DNA of 64,000 bases from Chloroflexota bacterium (GTDB lineage: Bacteria > Chloroflexota > Chloroflexia > Thermomicrobiales > UBA6265): positions 94,214-158,213 of the forward strand of contig JAEWEG010000037.1 in the NCBI GenBank assembly GCA_023389575.1, in the 5' to 3' direction. The notes beneath the pieces are model-generated. The model was not told the origin of the DNA, did no database searches, and saw only the letters and a program-made list of their open reading frames with translations. Below are positions 8,778 to 17,234 of this stretch, in pieces (positions within the stretch are counted from its first letter, which is position 1; each line of letters starts with the position of its first letter). Position numbers and translations under genes: made by a program.

Positions 8778-9296
8778 TCATGAAACGATCTGCACCGTTC
8801 CCGTAATGGATTCTCCCGTGTCGGCCGTTATCGTCACACCAAGCGCCCCAACTGGCCAGAGCGCCTCGCCGGTCCACGTCAGGGAGAACGAGATCCAACC
8901 CGATGCCGCCCCGTCGGACACCTCCACGGTCTCCGATTTCCCCTCGATCGTCTGCCCATTGATCGTCCATTCCGCCGTATACCGGGTTCCCGGCGGCACC
9001 GCACTCAGCTGAGCCACCGCGTGGATAACCTGGACGGTCCGTGACACCTGCGTCAGCGACTCGACCGGCGCGCCGGAGTCATCCAGTTGGGTCGCCCATT
9101 GCACCTCGCCCATCGACATCGCTGGCGTGGGTTCGATGGTCGGCGTCGGCTCAACGGTTGGCTCCGCGGTCGGATCGACATCGTCACCGCCAGTCGAGCA
9201 CCCCGCCACGAGGAACATCACCAACAGCACGCTGGCAAATCGCCCCCAGCCGCCCGCGCCCCACGGCGCCGTTCGCCCGCTCCCCATCTCCAGCAT
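8778..9296 (-). CDS. Small lipoprotein with Pro/Thr linker
   Basis: A secreted lipoprotein: hydrophobic segment FASVLLVMFLVAGC with a lipobox LVAGC (Cys 33 counting from the ATG at 9296), then the acidic linker GGDDVDPTAEPTVEPTP, then a beta-rich domain of about 110 residues. The domain contains repeated strand-like stretches (AEWTINGQ, TVEVSDGAASGWISFSL, GVTITADTGES) that look like an immunoglobulin-like fold. The frame also allows a TTG start at 9302 and an ATG at 9287. It is the first gene of the lipoprotein-DUF4432-SDR operon and diverges from the LOG gene. Function is unknown; it would be anchored outside the membrane. Confidence 0.7.
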   Translation of the reverse strand: MLEMGSGRTAPWGAGGWGRFASVLLVMFLVAGCSTGGDDVDPTAEPTVEPTPTIEPTPAMSMGEVQWATQLDDSGAPVESLTQVSRTVQVIHAVAQLSAVPPGTRYTAEWTINGQTIEGKSETVEVSDGAASGWISFSLTWTGEALWPVGALGVTITADTGESITGTVQIVS

Positions 9297-9403
9297 CCCC
9301 AAAGCCGCCGCCCCCTTGCCTGCTCATCCCCTATCATTCACCTGTTTCGACTACGCACGATACCCCATCTATCCACCACACGCCCTCATGGAAAAGGACC
9401 ACC

Positions 9404-10165
9404 GTGCCAGACCTTCCCGACAATTCCGCCAATGCCCCCCGAACTCCGCGCAAGGCGGCCCGGAAGCGGGAAAACGCCGACCGCAAACTCCTTTCATGGA
9501 GCAAGGAGGCCCGTCAGGAGGCCGCCGCCTTCACCCACTCCGACCAGTGGCGAGTCCTCCGCATCATCAGCGAATTCGTCGAAGGCTTCGACGCCCTGGC
9601 CGAGATCGGCCCCTCCGTGACCTTCTTCGGCTCCGCGCGTACCCCGCCCGACGATCCGTATTACGCGGCGGCTCGCGAGTGCGCGGCGCTCGTGGCGAGG
9701 TCTGGTCTCACCGTCATTACCGGCGGCGGACCCGGGATCATGGAAGCCGCGAACCAGGGCGCGAGCGAGGCCGATGGCATGTCGATCGGCATCGGCATCG
9801 ACCTTCCGTTCGAGCAGGGCGTCAACGACTATGTCTCGCTGCCGCTCGAGTTCCGGTACTTCTTCGTCCGGAAAACCATGCTGGCGAAGTACGCGAATGG
9901 ATTCGTCTTCTTTCCCGGCGGCTTCGGCACACTGGACGAAATGTTTGAGATTCTGACGCTCGTGCAGACGGGCAAGATGGAAAGCATGCCGGTTGTCCTC
10001 TTCGGGTCGGAGTACTGGTCCGGTCTGGTTGAGTGGCTGCGAAACACGCTCGTTGTCGAAGGGAAGATCCGGGAGACGGATCTCGATCTCTTCCACATCT
10101 CCGATGACCCCAACGAAACGGCCACGATTGTCATCGACGCCATCGCCGCCGCCAACGAGAACTGA
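9404..10165 (+). CDS. LOG family protein (TIGR00730-like)
   Basis: A 253-residue Rossmann-fold protein of the lysine-decarboxylase-like/LOG family. The hallmark PGGFGTLDE and GGGPGIMEAANQGA motifs are present. Characterised LOG proteins hydrolyse cytokinin riboside or nucleoside 5'-monophosphates to base and ribose 5-phosphate; the bacterial role is less certain. The N-terminal 50 residues are a basic extension (RTPRKAARKRENADRK). The start chosen is GTG at 9404 with AAAAGG at 9392-9397; the frame is open upstream to 9041 but only as antisense to the lipoprotein gene. Confidence 0.88.
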   Translation: MPDLPDNSANAPRTPRKAARKRENADRKLLSWSKEARQEAAAFTHSDQWRVLRIISEFVEGFDALAEIGPSVTFFGSARTPPDDPYYAAARECAALVARSGLTVITGGGPGIMEAANQGASEADGMSIGIGIDLPFEQGVNDYVSLPLEFRYFFVRKTMLAKYANGFVFFPGGFGTLDEMFEILTLVQTGKMESMPVVLFGSEYWSGLVEWLRNTLVVEGKIRETDLDLFHISDDPNETATIVIDAIAAANEN

Positions 10166-10502
10166 TGCCCATTGGCGGCGCGTCAACCAGCACATTCCGC
10201 GCCTTGCGGAAGCCCAGCCTGTTGGCCGTCAATTCGCGCAATTCCTTGCCTCGCGGTCACGACCGAAGAGGACGCTTCGATATTAGCGAAGCGTGAATAC
10301 TGCATACGTACGCGTTGTTCAAGCGCACCATTCTTTCAATTCCATGACATGATGGCGAGATTCGGAGCCTCGCCAGTCCCCGGAAGGTGGGGTACAATCT
10401 GCCCGCTGGATACGCGCGGCTGCGTTGGTCTGGATCTGAAGTGGGGTCGGGTCCCTCGGATGAGACGCGCTTATCATTTAACGAGCGGGGAAGGGCTGTT
10501 GC
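10166..10502. other. 337-bp intergenic region before lon
   Basis: No gene is supported here. A -10-like TACAAT lies at 10393-10398 without a clear -35, about 105 bp before lon. A short inverted repeat GGCGAG (10354-10359) / CTCGCC (10369-10374) is present. I see no CIRCE or HAIR heat-shock operator. Confidence 0.5.
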
Positions 10503-12962
10503 ATGCGACAACAACGAGATTCTGGCATTCGCCTCGCGGATGACCGCGGGCCGAGGATTCCGCTGCTTCCTTTGAAGAATGCCGTTATCTTCCCGCGCAA
10601 CGTCGTCACCCTCCTCGCTGTTCGCCCACACTCGATCCACGCGGTCGAAGAGGCCATGATCGGCAACCGCTCCGTCGCCGTCACCACCCACCGTTCCCGC
10701 GACATAGACGACCCTGGCAGCGACGATCTCTACGACGTCGGCACGCTCGCCACCATTCTTTCCGTGGAACGACAGCCTGGCGGCAATCTTCAGGTCGTCC
10801 TCGAAGGCATGAGCCGCGTCCGCCTCACGGACATCGAGAACTCGCGACCTTTCTTCCAGGCCCAGTACCGCGAACTCGCCGAGCCCGCTCCGGATCGCGC
10901 CCAGTCCGACGCGCTCATCCTATACATCCAGGAGCTTTCCGGGAAGTTCGCCGAGAGCCACAACGTCCTCGCCAACGAAGTGCTCGACATGGTGCAGCGG
11001 TCCACCAACCCCGGCCATCTCGCCGACCTGCTCACCACCCAGATCGTCAATGACATCGAGACCCGGCAGCAACTGCTCGAAACGCTCGATCCCATCGCCC
11101 GCCTCGAACACCTTGGTGCATATCTGCGCGGCGAACTCGAAATCGTCGAGCTGGACCAGCGCATGCGGGACCGCGTCCGCGATCGCATGGACGACACCCA
11201 GCGCCGCTACTATCTCGAACACCAGCTCAAGGCCATCCAGGAAGAACTGGGCGACTCCGAAGCCAATGAGATGGAAGAACTCAAGGCGCGCATCGCGGGT
11301 CGCGGCATGCCTCGCCACGCCCAGGAAAAGCTCGAACGCGAGCTCCAGCGCCTCCAGAAGATGCCCGGGGTATCGGCCGAGGCTACCGTCGCCCGCACCT
11401 ACATCGAAACCATGCTCCAGCTTCCCTGGCACGAACAGTCGGACGACCAGATCGACCTGGCGGAAGCTGAGCGCGTACTCAACGAAGATCACTACGGCCT
11501 CGAATCGGTCAAGGAACGCATCATCGAGTTCCTTGCCGTCCGCAAGCTCACGCTTTCAAGCGGCGGCTCGACCCAGTCACAGATCCTCTGCCTGGTCGGC
11601 CCTCCAGGCGTCGGCAAGACGAGCCTCGGTCGATCCGTGGCCGAAGCCATGGATCGCAAGTTCGCCCGCGTCAGTCTCGGCGGGCTCCGCGACGAAGCCG
11701 AGATTCGCGGCCACCGGCGCACCTACATTGGCGCCATGCCCGGCCGCATCATTTCCGCCATGAAGTCCACCGGCACCATCAACCCGGTCATCCTGCTCGA
11801 CGAAATCGATAAGCTCGCCTCCGACTACCGTGGCGACCCGACCGCCGCCATGCTTGAGGTCCTTGATCCCGAGCAGAACTTCACCTTCACCGATCACTAC
11901 CTGGACATGCCCTACGACCTCTCCCAGGTCTTGTTCGTGACCACGGCCAACTACTGGCAGCAGATTCCGCGCCCGCTCCGCGACCGCATGGAAACCATTG
12001 AGGTCTCTGGCTACACCGAGGACGAGAAGATCGAGATCGCGAGCCGCCATCTCCTGCGCCGCCAGCTCGCCGCCTCGGGACTCGGCGAGGATGCACTCGT
12101 CATCGAGCCAGCCGCGTGGCGCACTATCATCCGCGAGTACACGCGTGAAGCCGGCGTTCGTGGCCTGGACCGTGAAATGGCCAGCCTCTGCCGCAAGATC
12201 GCCACCCAGATTGTCCGTGGCAAGATCGACCCGAACACGCCGCTCGTGCTCACCAGCGACCGTGTCGAGGAGTATCTTGGCCCCGCCCGATACGGCTTCG
12301 AACAGGGCCTTGGCCAGAATGCCATCGGCCTCGCCATTGCCCTCGGCACCACGGAAATCGGCGGTGAGATCATCCCGGTCGAAGTCGCCACCATGCCGGG
12401 CAAGGGCCAGCTCACCGTCACCGGCCAGGCCGGCGATGTGATGCAGGAATCAGCTCGCGCCGCGCTCTCCTACGCCCGGTCGCGAGCCACCGAACTCCGG
12501 ATCGACCGTGACTTTCAGGAGAAGTCCGACCTGCACATCCACCTCTCGGAGGGCGCGACGCCCAAGGACGGACCGTCGGCGGGCATCACCATGGCCACCG
12601 CGGTTATCTCCGCGCTCACCCGCAAGCCTGTCCGCAGCGACACCGCCATGACCGGCGAGATCACACTTCGCGGGCGTGTCCTGCCCATCGGCGGTCTCCG
12701 CGACAAGACGCTCGCGGCCCATCGCCACGGCATCCGCCGGCTGATCGTCCCGATCGACAACCAGCGCGACCTGCGCGAGATTCCCGCGAACATCCGCGAG
12801 GAAGTCGAGTTCATCTTCGTATCCAACATGGATGAGGTGATTCAGGCCGCGATCCTGCTTGATGTCGAACAGGTGGACCACCTGCAGGAGGTCAACGAGC
12901 GGGCGTTCCAGGCCACGCCGCGCATCCATCCCGACATCATCGACGCCGCCGCCAACCGGTAA
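10503..12962 (+). CDS. lon: ATP-dependent protease Lon
   Basis: An 819-residue LonA protease that degrades misfolded and regulatory proteins in the cytoplasm. In order: N-terminal substrate-binding domain (about 19-210), coiled helical region, AAA+ module with Walker A GPPGVGKTS (about 366-374) and Walker B VILLDEIDK (about 429-437), then the Ser-Lys protease domain with DGPSAGIT (Ser near 691) and GLRDKTLAAHR (Lys near 735). Length is typical. The ATG at 10503 is preceded by GGGGAAGGG. It stands alone between the LOG gene and the convergent murI. Stress induction is expected for the family, but no operator is visible. Confidence 0.97.
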   Translation: MRQQRDSGIRLADDRGPRIPLLPLKNAVIFPRNVVTLLAVRPHSIHAVEEAMIGNRSVAVTTHRSRDIDDPGSDDLYDVGTLATILSVERQPGGNLQVVLEGMSRVRLTDIENSRPFFQAQYRELAEPAPDRAQSDALILYIQELSGKFAESHNVLANEVLDMVQRSTNPGHLADLLTTQIVNDIETRQQLLETLDPIARLEHLGAYLRGELEIVELDQRMRDRVRDRMDDTQRRYYLEHQLKAIQEELGDSEANEMEELKARIAGRGMPRHAQEKLERELQRLQKMPGVSAEATVARTYIETMLQLPWHEQSDDQIDLAEAERVLNEDHYGLESVKERIIEFLAVRKLTLSSGGSTQSQILCLVGPPGVGKTSLGRSVAEAMDRKFARVSLGGLRDEAEIRGHRRTYIGAMPGRIISAMKSTGTINPVILLDEIDKLASDYRGDPTAAMLEVLDPEQNFTFTDHYLDMPYDLSQVLFVTTANYWQQIPRPLRDRMETIEVSGYTEDEKIEIASRHLLRRQLAASGLGEDALVIEPAAWRTIIREYTREAGVRGLDREMASLCRKIATQIVRGKIDPNTPLVLTSDRVEEYLGPARYGFEQGLGQNAIGLAIALGTTEIGGEIIPVEVATMPGKGQLTVTGQAGDVMQESARAALSYARSRATELRIDRDFQEKSDLHIHLSEGATPKDGPSAGITMATAVISALTRKPVRSDTAMTGEITLRGRVLPIGGLRDKTLAAHRHGIRRLIVPIDNQRDLREIPANIREEVEFIFVSNMDEVIQAAILLDVEQVDHLQEVNERAFQATPRIHPDIIDAAANR

Positions 12963-12978
12963 CCGTTTCGATCGCGCG

Positions 12979-13008
12979 GGATTGCCCCTCCCGCAGGGGT
13001 CGATCCCC
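12979..13008. terminator. Possible hairpin after lon
   Basis: Nested arms GGGAT/ATCCC (12979-12983, 13004-13008) and CCCCT/AGGGG (12986-12990, 12996-13000) form a two-part stem 16 bp after the lon stop codon. No T-run follows, so termination is uncertain. Confidence 0.4.
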
Positions 13009-13120
13009 GGATCAGACGAAGCGCGCCCTTACCCCGACGCAGGGTGTCGACCCTGTACTCGAATCTCACTGACGATTTGCCGCGGTTGACGAAGCGAACG
13101 CCCGTGCCGCGATAGGCTCG

Positions 13121-13951
13121 CTATGCCCCTCCGGCGACAACCTCCACGGGATCGCCCACCGGCGCCCGCCGCATGTCCACCGGCTCACCCAGCAACATCG
13201 TCGCCACCGCCTCCACCTCGGAGACCCGCGCGCTGGTCAGGAAGGTTACGTCCCCTGGAATGCCTCGGTCGTCGAGCAGCCCGGCACCTTCCAGCACGAA
13301 TTCCGTGCGCTTCGCGATCGCCTTGCCGCTGTCGATCACCAGCACGTCATTGCCCATGTACGCCTGGATCGCGTCCCGCAGGAATGGATAGTGGGTGCAA
13401 CCCAGCACCACCACGTCCACGCCGGACTCGATCATCGGATCCAGCAGCGGCTCAAGCGCCGCGGTCACCTCCGGACCGTCGAGCACGCCCTGTTCCACCA
13501 GTTCCACCAGGCCAGCCGCCGCGACCGTAAGTACCTTGACCCCACCGGCGTGCGTTTCGATCAGCCATCGCAAGCGCTCACCGGCCACGGTTCTCGGCGT
13601 CGCCAGCACACCCACGGTTTCCGACTTCGTCAACGACACGGCGGGTTTCACAGCGGGTTCCAGGCCAACGATCGGCGTATCAGGAAAGCAGGTCCTCAGG
13701 TGCGTGATCGCCATCGCGCTGGCCGTGTTGCAGGCCACCACCACCGCCTTCGCCCCCCGGGAAATCAGGTGCCCGGTCACGAGACGCGACCGCTCCCGGA
13801 TCTCCTCCGGGCTTCGCAGCCCATACGGGCAGTACGCGTTGTCGGCGTAGTAGATCACTCGCTCATGTGGAAGCAGCGAGCGCATCTCACGCAACACGCT
13901 GATTCCACCAAGGCCGGAATCGAACACACCCACTGGTTGGTTACTTGCCAT
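13121..13951 (-). CDS. murI: Glutamate racemase
   Basis: A 276-residue cofactor-independent racemase that makes D-glutamate for peptidoglycan. The pattern is clear: VFDSGLGG (D11), the first catalytic Cys in VACNTAS (C74), and the second in GCTHYPFL (C185). Length is typical. It starts at the ATG at 13951 and lies 87 bp downstream of the 2H phosphoesterase gene on the same strand, so it may be the last gene of a leftward operon that starts at the ABC ATPase gene (16796). It converges with lon. Confidence 0.96.
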   Translation of the reverse strand: MASNQPVGVFDSGLGGISVLREMRSLLPHERVIYYADNAYCPYGLRSPEEIRERSRLVTGHLISRGAKAVVVACNTASAMAITHLRTCFPDTPIVGLEPAVKPAVSLTKSETVGVLATPRTVAGERLRWLIETHAGGVKVLTVAAAGLVELVEQGVLDGPEVTAALEPLLDPMIESGVDVVVLGCTHYPFLRDAIQAYMGNDVLVIDSGKAIAKRTEFVLEGAGLLDDRGIPGDVTFLTSARVSEVEAVATMLLGEPVDMRRAPVGDPVEVVAGGA

Positions 13952-14038
13952 GAATCACTGTCACTGTCGTAGTAGTGGCCGCGCTCGAAACCGGCGCCGC
14001 TTCATCTCCCGGAATCATACCGCGAGCGAGCCGCCCAT

Positions 14039-14695
14039 CTACTCACGCAGCCGCCATGAATGCAGGAACTCCCATGACATGGTTTCCCACCATCGTCCAC
14101 CCCAGTCGTCGCTCTGGAACGCGTACAGGTGGAAGTACTCCGCCAGGAACGACTCCGGGCCCACAGGTCCGCCGCTGTTCACGAACTCCATGATCTCGTC
14201 GACCGCGAAGCTGGGCACGTCCGCCATCGCCAGCGTCAGGTGCGCGTGATACCGCTCCCCGCTCCAGTTCCCGAACGCGAACTCGCAATCCGGATGCACC
14301 AGCGGCACGATCGCGGCGAACGCCGCCTCGTGCACCGCCTGGATAGCGGCGTTCGGCTCCCCATCGGTGTCGTGATGCACATCGAGCACCACGCCGGAGC
14401 CCATCCGGATCGGCCCCGCATTCCAGACCAGGAACGGCGGCCGGCCCGCCACTGCCTCGTCGATCGCCCGCACGATTTCGGCGATCGGCGCGTCCGACCG
14501 GAAAAAGCTCATTACCGTGGCGTGCGGCATGAATTTTCCGCCCACCTCCAGTCCAAACTGCCGTCGCAGCAGGTCATGGATCTCCGCCTGCGCGCGACTC
14601 ATCTCGAACGATGGCCGCAGGTAGAACCCGTACCGCACCCGTGGATTTCCGACGAGATCGCTCCGCTCGCTCACGTTTCGCTCTACCCCCACCAA
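14039..14695 (-). CDS. 2H phosphoesterase / 2'-5' RNA ligase superfamily protein
   Basis: The two histidine motifs of the 2H superfamily are visible: HATV (H58) and HLTL (H152), about 94 residues apart, as expected. Such proteins open cyclic phosphodiesters or ligate/hydrolyse 2'-5' linkages in RNA or nucleotides. The exact substrate here is unknown. A C-terminal aromatic stretch (EYFHLYAFQSDDWGGRWWE) is distinctive. The open frame begins with TTG at 14695; a GTG at 14674 preceded by a GGGGGT stretch is an alternative start. The stop of the amidohydrolase gene is 24 bp upstream, so the two are probably co-transcribed. Confidence 0.78.
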   Translation of the reverse strand: MVGVERNVSERSDLVGNPRVRYGFYLRPSFEMSRAQAEIHDLLRRQFGLEVGGKFMPHATVMSFFRSDAPIAEIVRAIDEAVAGRPPFLVWNAGPIRMGSGVVLDVHHDTDGEPNAAIQAVHEAAFAAIVPLVHPDCEFAFGNWSGERYHAHLTLAMADVPSFAVDEIMEFVNSGGPVGPESFLAEYFHLYAFQSDDWGGRWWETMSWEFLHSWRLRE

Positions 14696-14719
14696 ACCAA
14701 CTCGATCGATTCCCGGACG

Positions 14720-15931
14720 CTACCCCTGAGACACCTGCTTGCCGACTTCCGACACCCCCAGCTGGTAATCCGGTCGAGTCGCCCAGAAATGAGGCTCACG
14801 TTCGGGGACCCGCTCCAGCACGTTGCCATCGATCATGGTCATCGTGTTCACCAGCAGCGAACCGCCGCGCCGTTCGCCCATCCGGGCGTCGTAGAACCAG
14901 AATTCGCCTTCATCGATCCTGAAGGTAGCGACATCCGCCACGCTTCCCACCTTCAGCGTGCCAAGCTCGTTCAGCCCTATCGCCCTGGCGGCGTTCACCG
15001 TCGCGCAGGCCACCACCTCTTCGATATCCATCCCCAGGTTGAGGAACTTCGACATCGTCGTCGGCAGGTCGAACGCCGGGCCCTGCACCGCCATCTGGTG
15101 GATGTCGCTCGAAATCACATCCGGCTTCAGCCCGTCGGCGATCATCGCCTCGGCCACGTCGTACGAGAACGACCCCGTGCCATGCCCCACGTCCAGGACC
15201 ACGCCCGCGTCGTGGAGCCGGCGGAGTTCGGGCAGCGTGTGCCCGTCATCGCCAACCAGCCGCATATCCTGCCCGGTGAAGCAATGGGTCAGGATGTCGC
15301 CCGGCCGCAACTGCTCCAGCACCTCGTCAATCGTCGGCGGCGAGGCACCGATGTGCGTCATCAGCGGCAGACCGACCCGGTCAGCCAGTTCCCGGGCGCG
15401 CTTCAACGGCTCGATTCCCACGCCCCGCGTCGTCTTCGCGTCGATTCGCGCCTTGATCCCCAGCACCACATCGCGATTTCGCTCGACCACCTCGGCGGCC
15501 AGGTCCACGTCCCAGTAATCCGGGTTGGCGAGTTCCCATGTGGGAGCGATCAGGCCGATGGACGACAGGTTGAGCAGCGCGAAGATTCGTGCCTTTGACT
15601 TGTCGGCGATGTACTCCCGGAACCCCGGAAACGAATACCCACCGGCGCTCCCGACATCCAGCCAGGTTGTCACGCCGGTCCGCGCCGCCACCGGGTCGGC
15701 TTCGATCCCCCAGTACGTCGCGCCCCAGTACACATGCGTGTGGAGGTCGATGAGTCCCGGCGTCACGATCTGCCCAGTGGCGTCGATCACCGTCGCCTCA
15801 CCAGCCGGAATCGACGCCGCCACCCTGGCGATCCTGCCGTCCCGGATGCCGATATCGGCCCGGCCCGCCACGTCGTTCGCCGGGTCGATCACCTGACCGC
15901 CCTGAATCACCACATCGAACCGTTCGCTCAT
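14720..15931 (-). CDS. Amidohydrolase/deacetylase family metallohydrolase
   Basis: A 403-residue dihydroorotase-like amidohydrolase. It opens with the beta-sandwich part FDVVIQGGQVIDPANDV, then the metal motif LIDLHTHVYWG (HxH), a likely carboxylated Lys in GIKARIDAKT, then THIG and LTHCFTG histidines and the metal Asp in VISSDIHQ. It ends with the usual ARAIGLNELGTLKVGSVADV. It hydrolyses a cyclic amide or N-acyl substrate that cannot be named. The frame reaches an ATG at 15994, but the ATG at 15931 has AAAGGG upstream and begins the conserved sequence. It lies 52 bp after the ABC ATPase gene. Confidence 0.87.
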   Translation of the reverse strand: MSERFDVVIQGGQVIDPANDVAGRADIGIRDGRIARVAASIPAGEATVIDATGQIVTPGLIDLHTHVYWGATYWGIEADPVAARTGVTTWLDVGSAGGYSFPGFREYIADKSKARIFALLNLSSIGLIAPTWELANPDYWDVDLAAEVVERNRDVVLGIKARIDAKTTRGVGIEPLKRARELADRVGLPLMTHIGASPPTIDEVLEQLRPGDILTHCFTGQDMRLVGDDGHTLPELRRLHDAGVVLDVGHGTGSFSYDVAEAMIADGLKPDVISSDIHQMAVQGPAFDLPTTMSKFLNLGMDIEEVVACATVNAARAIGLNELGTLKVGSVADVATFRIDEGEFWFYDARMGERRGGSLLVNTMTMIDGNVLERVPEREPHFWATRPDYQLGVSEVGKQVSQG

Positions 15932-15983
15932 GCACACGCCCTTTCGCCTTGGAGCTCCAACGTCGCCAGATGGCGCGCCGCCC

Positions 15984-16796
15984 CTATCCAACATCCTCGT
16001 GATGGCTCACCGTCCAGCCCGCGGCCGCCCGGGCCGCCCAGCGCCCGTTGAACGAATGCACCTCGATCGGGAAGCCGTAGCATGCCGTCACCAGCTCGCT
16101 CGTCAGCATCTCGTCCACCGGCCCCTTGGCCAGGATCCGTCCCTCGCTCAGCAACAACACATGGGTCACGCTCGAAGGCAGGTCCTCCAGGTGATGCGAG
16201 ACCATCACCCACGGCATTTCCGCCCGCTCCCTCGCCAGCGAATCGATGGCGGAGAGGAACGCCTCCCGGGCCGGGAAATCCAACCCGGTGGCCGGCTCGT
16301 CGAGCAGGAGCAGCTCAGGCTTCGCGATCAGGGCACGCGCGATCCTGATCCGCTGCCGTTCACCGTGGGAGAGTGTCTTCAGTTCCCGGTCCGCGTACTC
16401 GGTGCACCCCACGATCTCCAGCAACGCGTCGGCTTCGGCGTACTCCTGGTCTCCCCAGTCCTCCCACCTCGGCCACACGGTGTTCTTGAGACCTGTCAGC
16501 ACCAGCTCGCGACCGTTCAGCCACTCCAGGGACCGGCCCGCTGGATCGACCCTGCCGATCCGCGTCCGTAGCGCCCGCATATCGGTATTACCAACCGTTT
16601 CACCGAGCAAGGTCACGGAACCCTGGCTCGGATGCCGGTCCGCGCCGACGATCGACATCAGCGTGGTCTTTCCCGCTCCGTTCGGTCCAAGCACCACCCA
16701 GTGCTCGCCAGCCTCCACGTTCCAGTCGATGTTATCCAGGATCCGTTTGCCCTCGGGCGTCCAGATCGTCACCTGGTCCAGTTCAACGATTGCCAT
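15984..16796 (-). CDS. ABC transporter ATP-binding protein (orphan)
   Basis: A 270-residue ATPase with Walker A GPNGAGKTTL, Q-loop region, signature LSHGERQR, Walker B LLLLDEPATGLD and switch His in VSHHLEDLP. The sequence resembles YlmA/ModF-type ATPases. No permease or binding protein lies beside it, so the partner is elsewhere, or it is a soluble ABC protein. It is the first gene of the leftward set followed by the amidohydrolase, 2H and murI genes. It is not a sugar-importer ATPase by context: it has no long C-terminal TOBE extension like MalK/UgpC. Confidence 0.9.
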   Translation of the reverse strand: MAIVELDQVTIWTPEGKRILDNIDWNVEAGEHWVVLGPNGAGKTTLMSIVGADRHPSQGSVTLLGETVGNTDMRALRTRIGRVDPAGRSLEWLNGRELVLTGLKNTVWPRWEDWGDQEYAEADALLEIVGCTEYADRELKTLSHGERQRIRIARALIAKPELLLLDEPATGLDFPAREAFLSAIDSLARERAEMPWVMVSHHLEDLPSSVTHVLLLSEGRILAKGPVDEMLTSELVTACYGFPIEVHSFNGRWAARAAAGWTVSHHEDVG

Positions 16797-17234
16797 CCAT
16801 GCCTCAAATCACACCAGTCAAACACATCATCGCCAGCATTCTCCCATTCCCACCGCGCACCGCAACCCCACACGGGGTATTTGCCATTCACTCCCGCCTC
16901 GGGCACGAGGGAGCCCATCGGGCGGGCATGCTTGCCGCGCTCGCACGCACCTCACCTATTGACATGCCAGCCATGGAAAGACTACCGTTCTCAGCACGTC
17001 AAACAAACCGCTGGCCAGTACCTCCGCGCCCGAATATCGTCCGCGGCCCGGCCAGTTTCGATACGGGTCCCAGAAATGCTGTTTCGAGTGTGACCGCGAC
17101 AAGGAGGATCCAGGCAATTTCCGCGCTCCAGGTGCTGACGTACGCCTGGTCTAGCGACACCGTGGGCTAAATCTCAATCGTCCCAGGTAATACTTCGGGA
17201 ACAACGACCATTTCGATTCAGGAGGACTTAGGGC
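16797..17234. other. 438-bp intergenic region between divergent genes
   Basis: This region separates the leftward ABC ATPase gene and the rightward sugar importer. A perfect TTGACA is at 16959-16964, but no good -10 follows at the right distance. TAATAC near 17190 could be a -10 closer to the importer. An AGGAGGA at 17220-17226 is the ribosome binding site of the binding-protein gene. No coding sequence is supported. Confidence 0.45.

Noticed and set aside
14129..15598. Plus-strand 489-aa open frame over the amidohydrolase
   Set aside because: Shadow of two minus-strand genes with clear catalytic motifs.
16959..16964. Perfect TTGACA as a -35 element
   Set aside because: No acceptable -10 lies 16-19 bp downstream; only TACCGT at a poor match.
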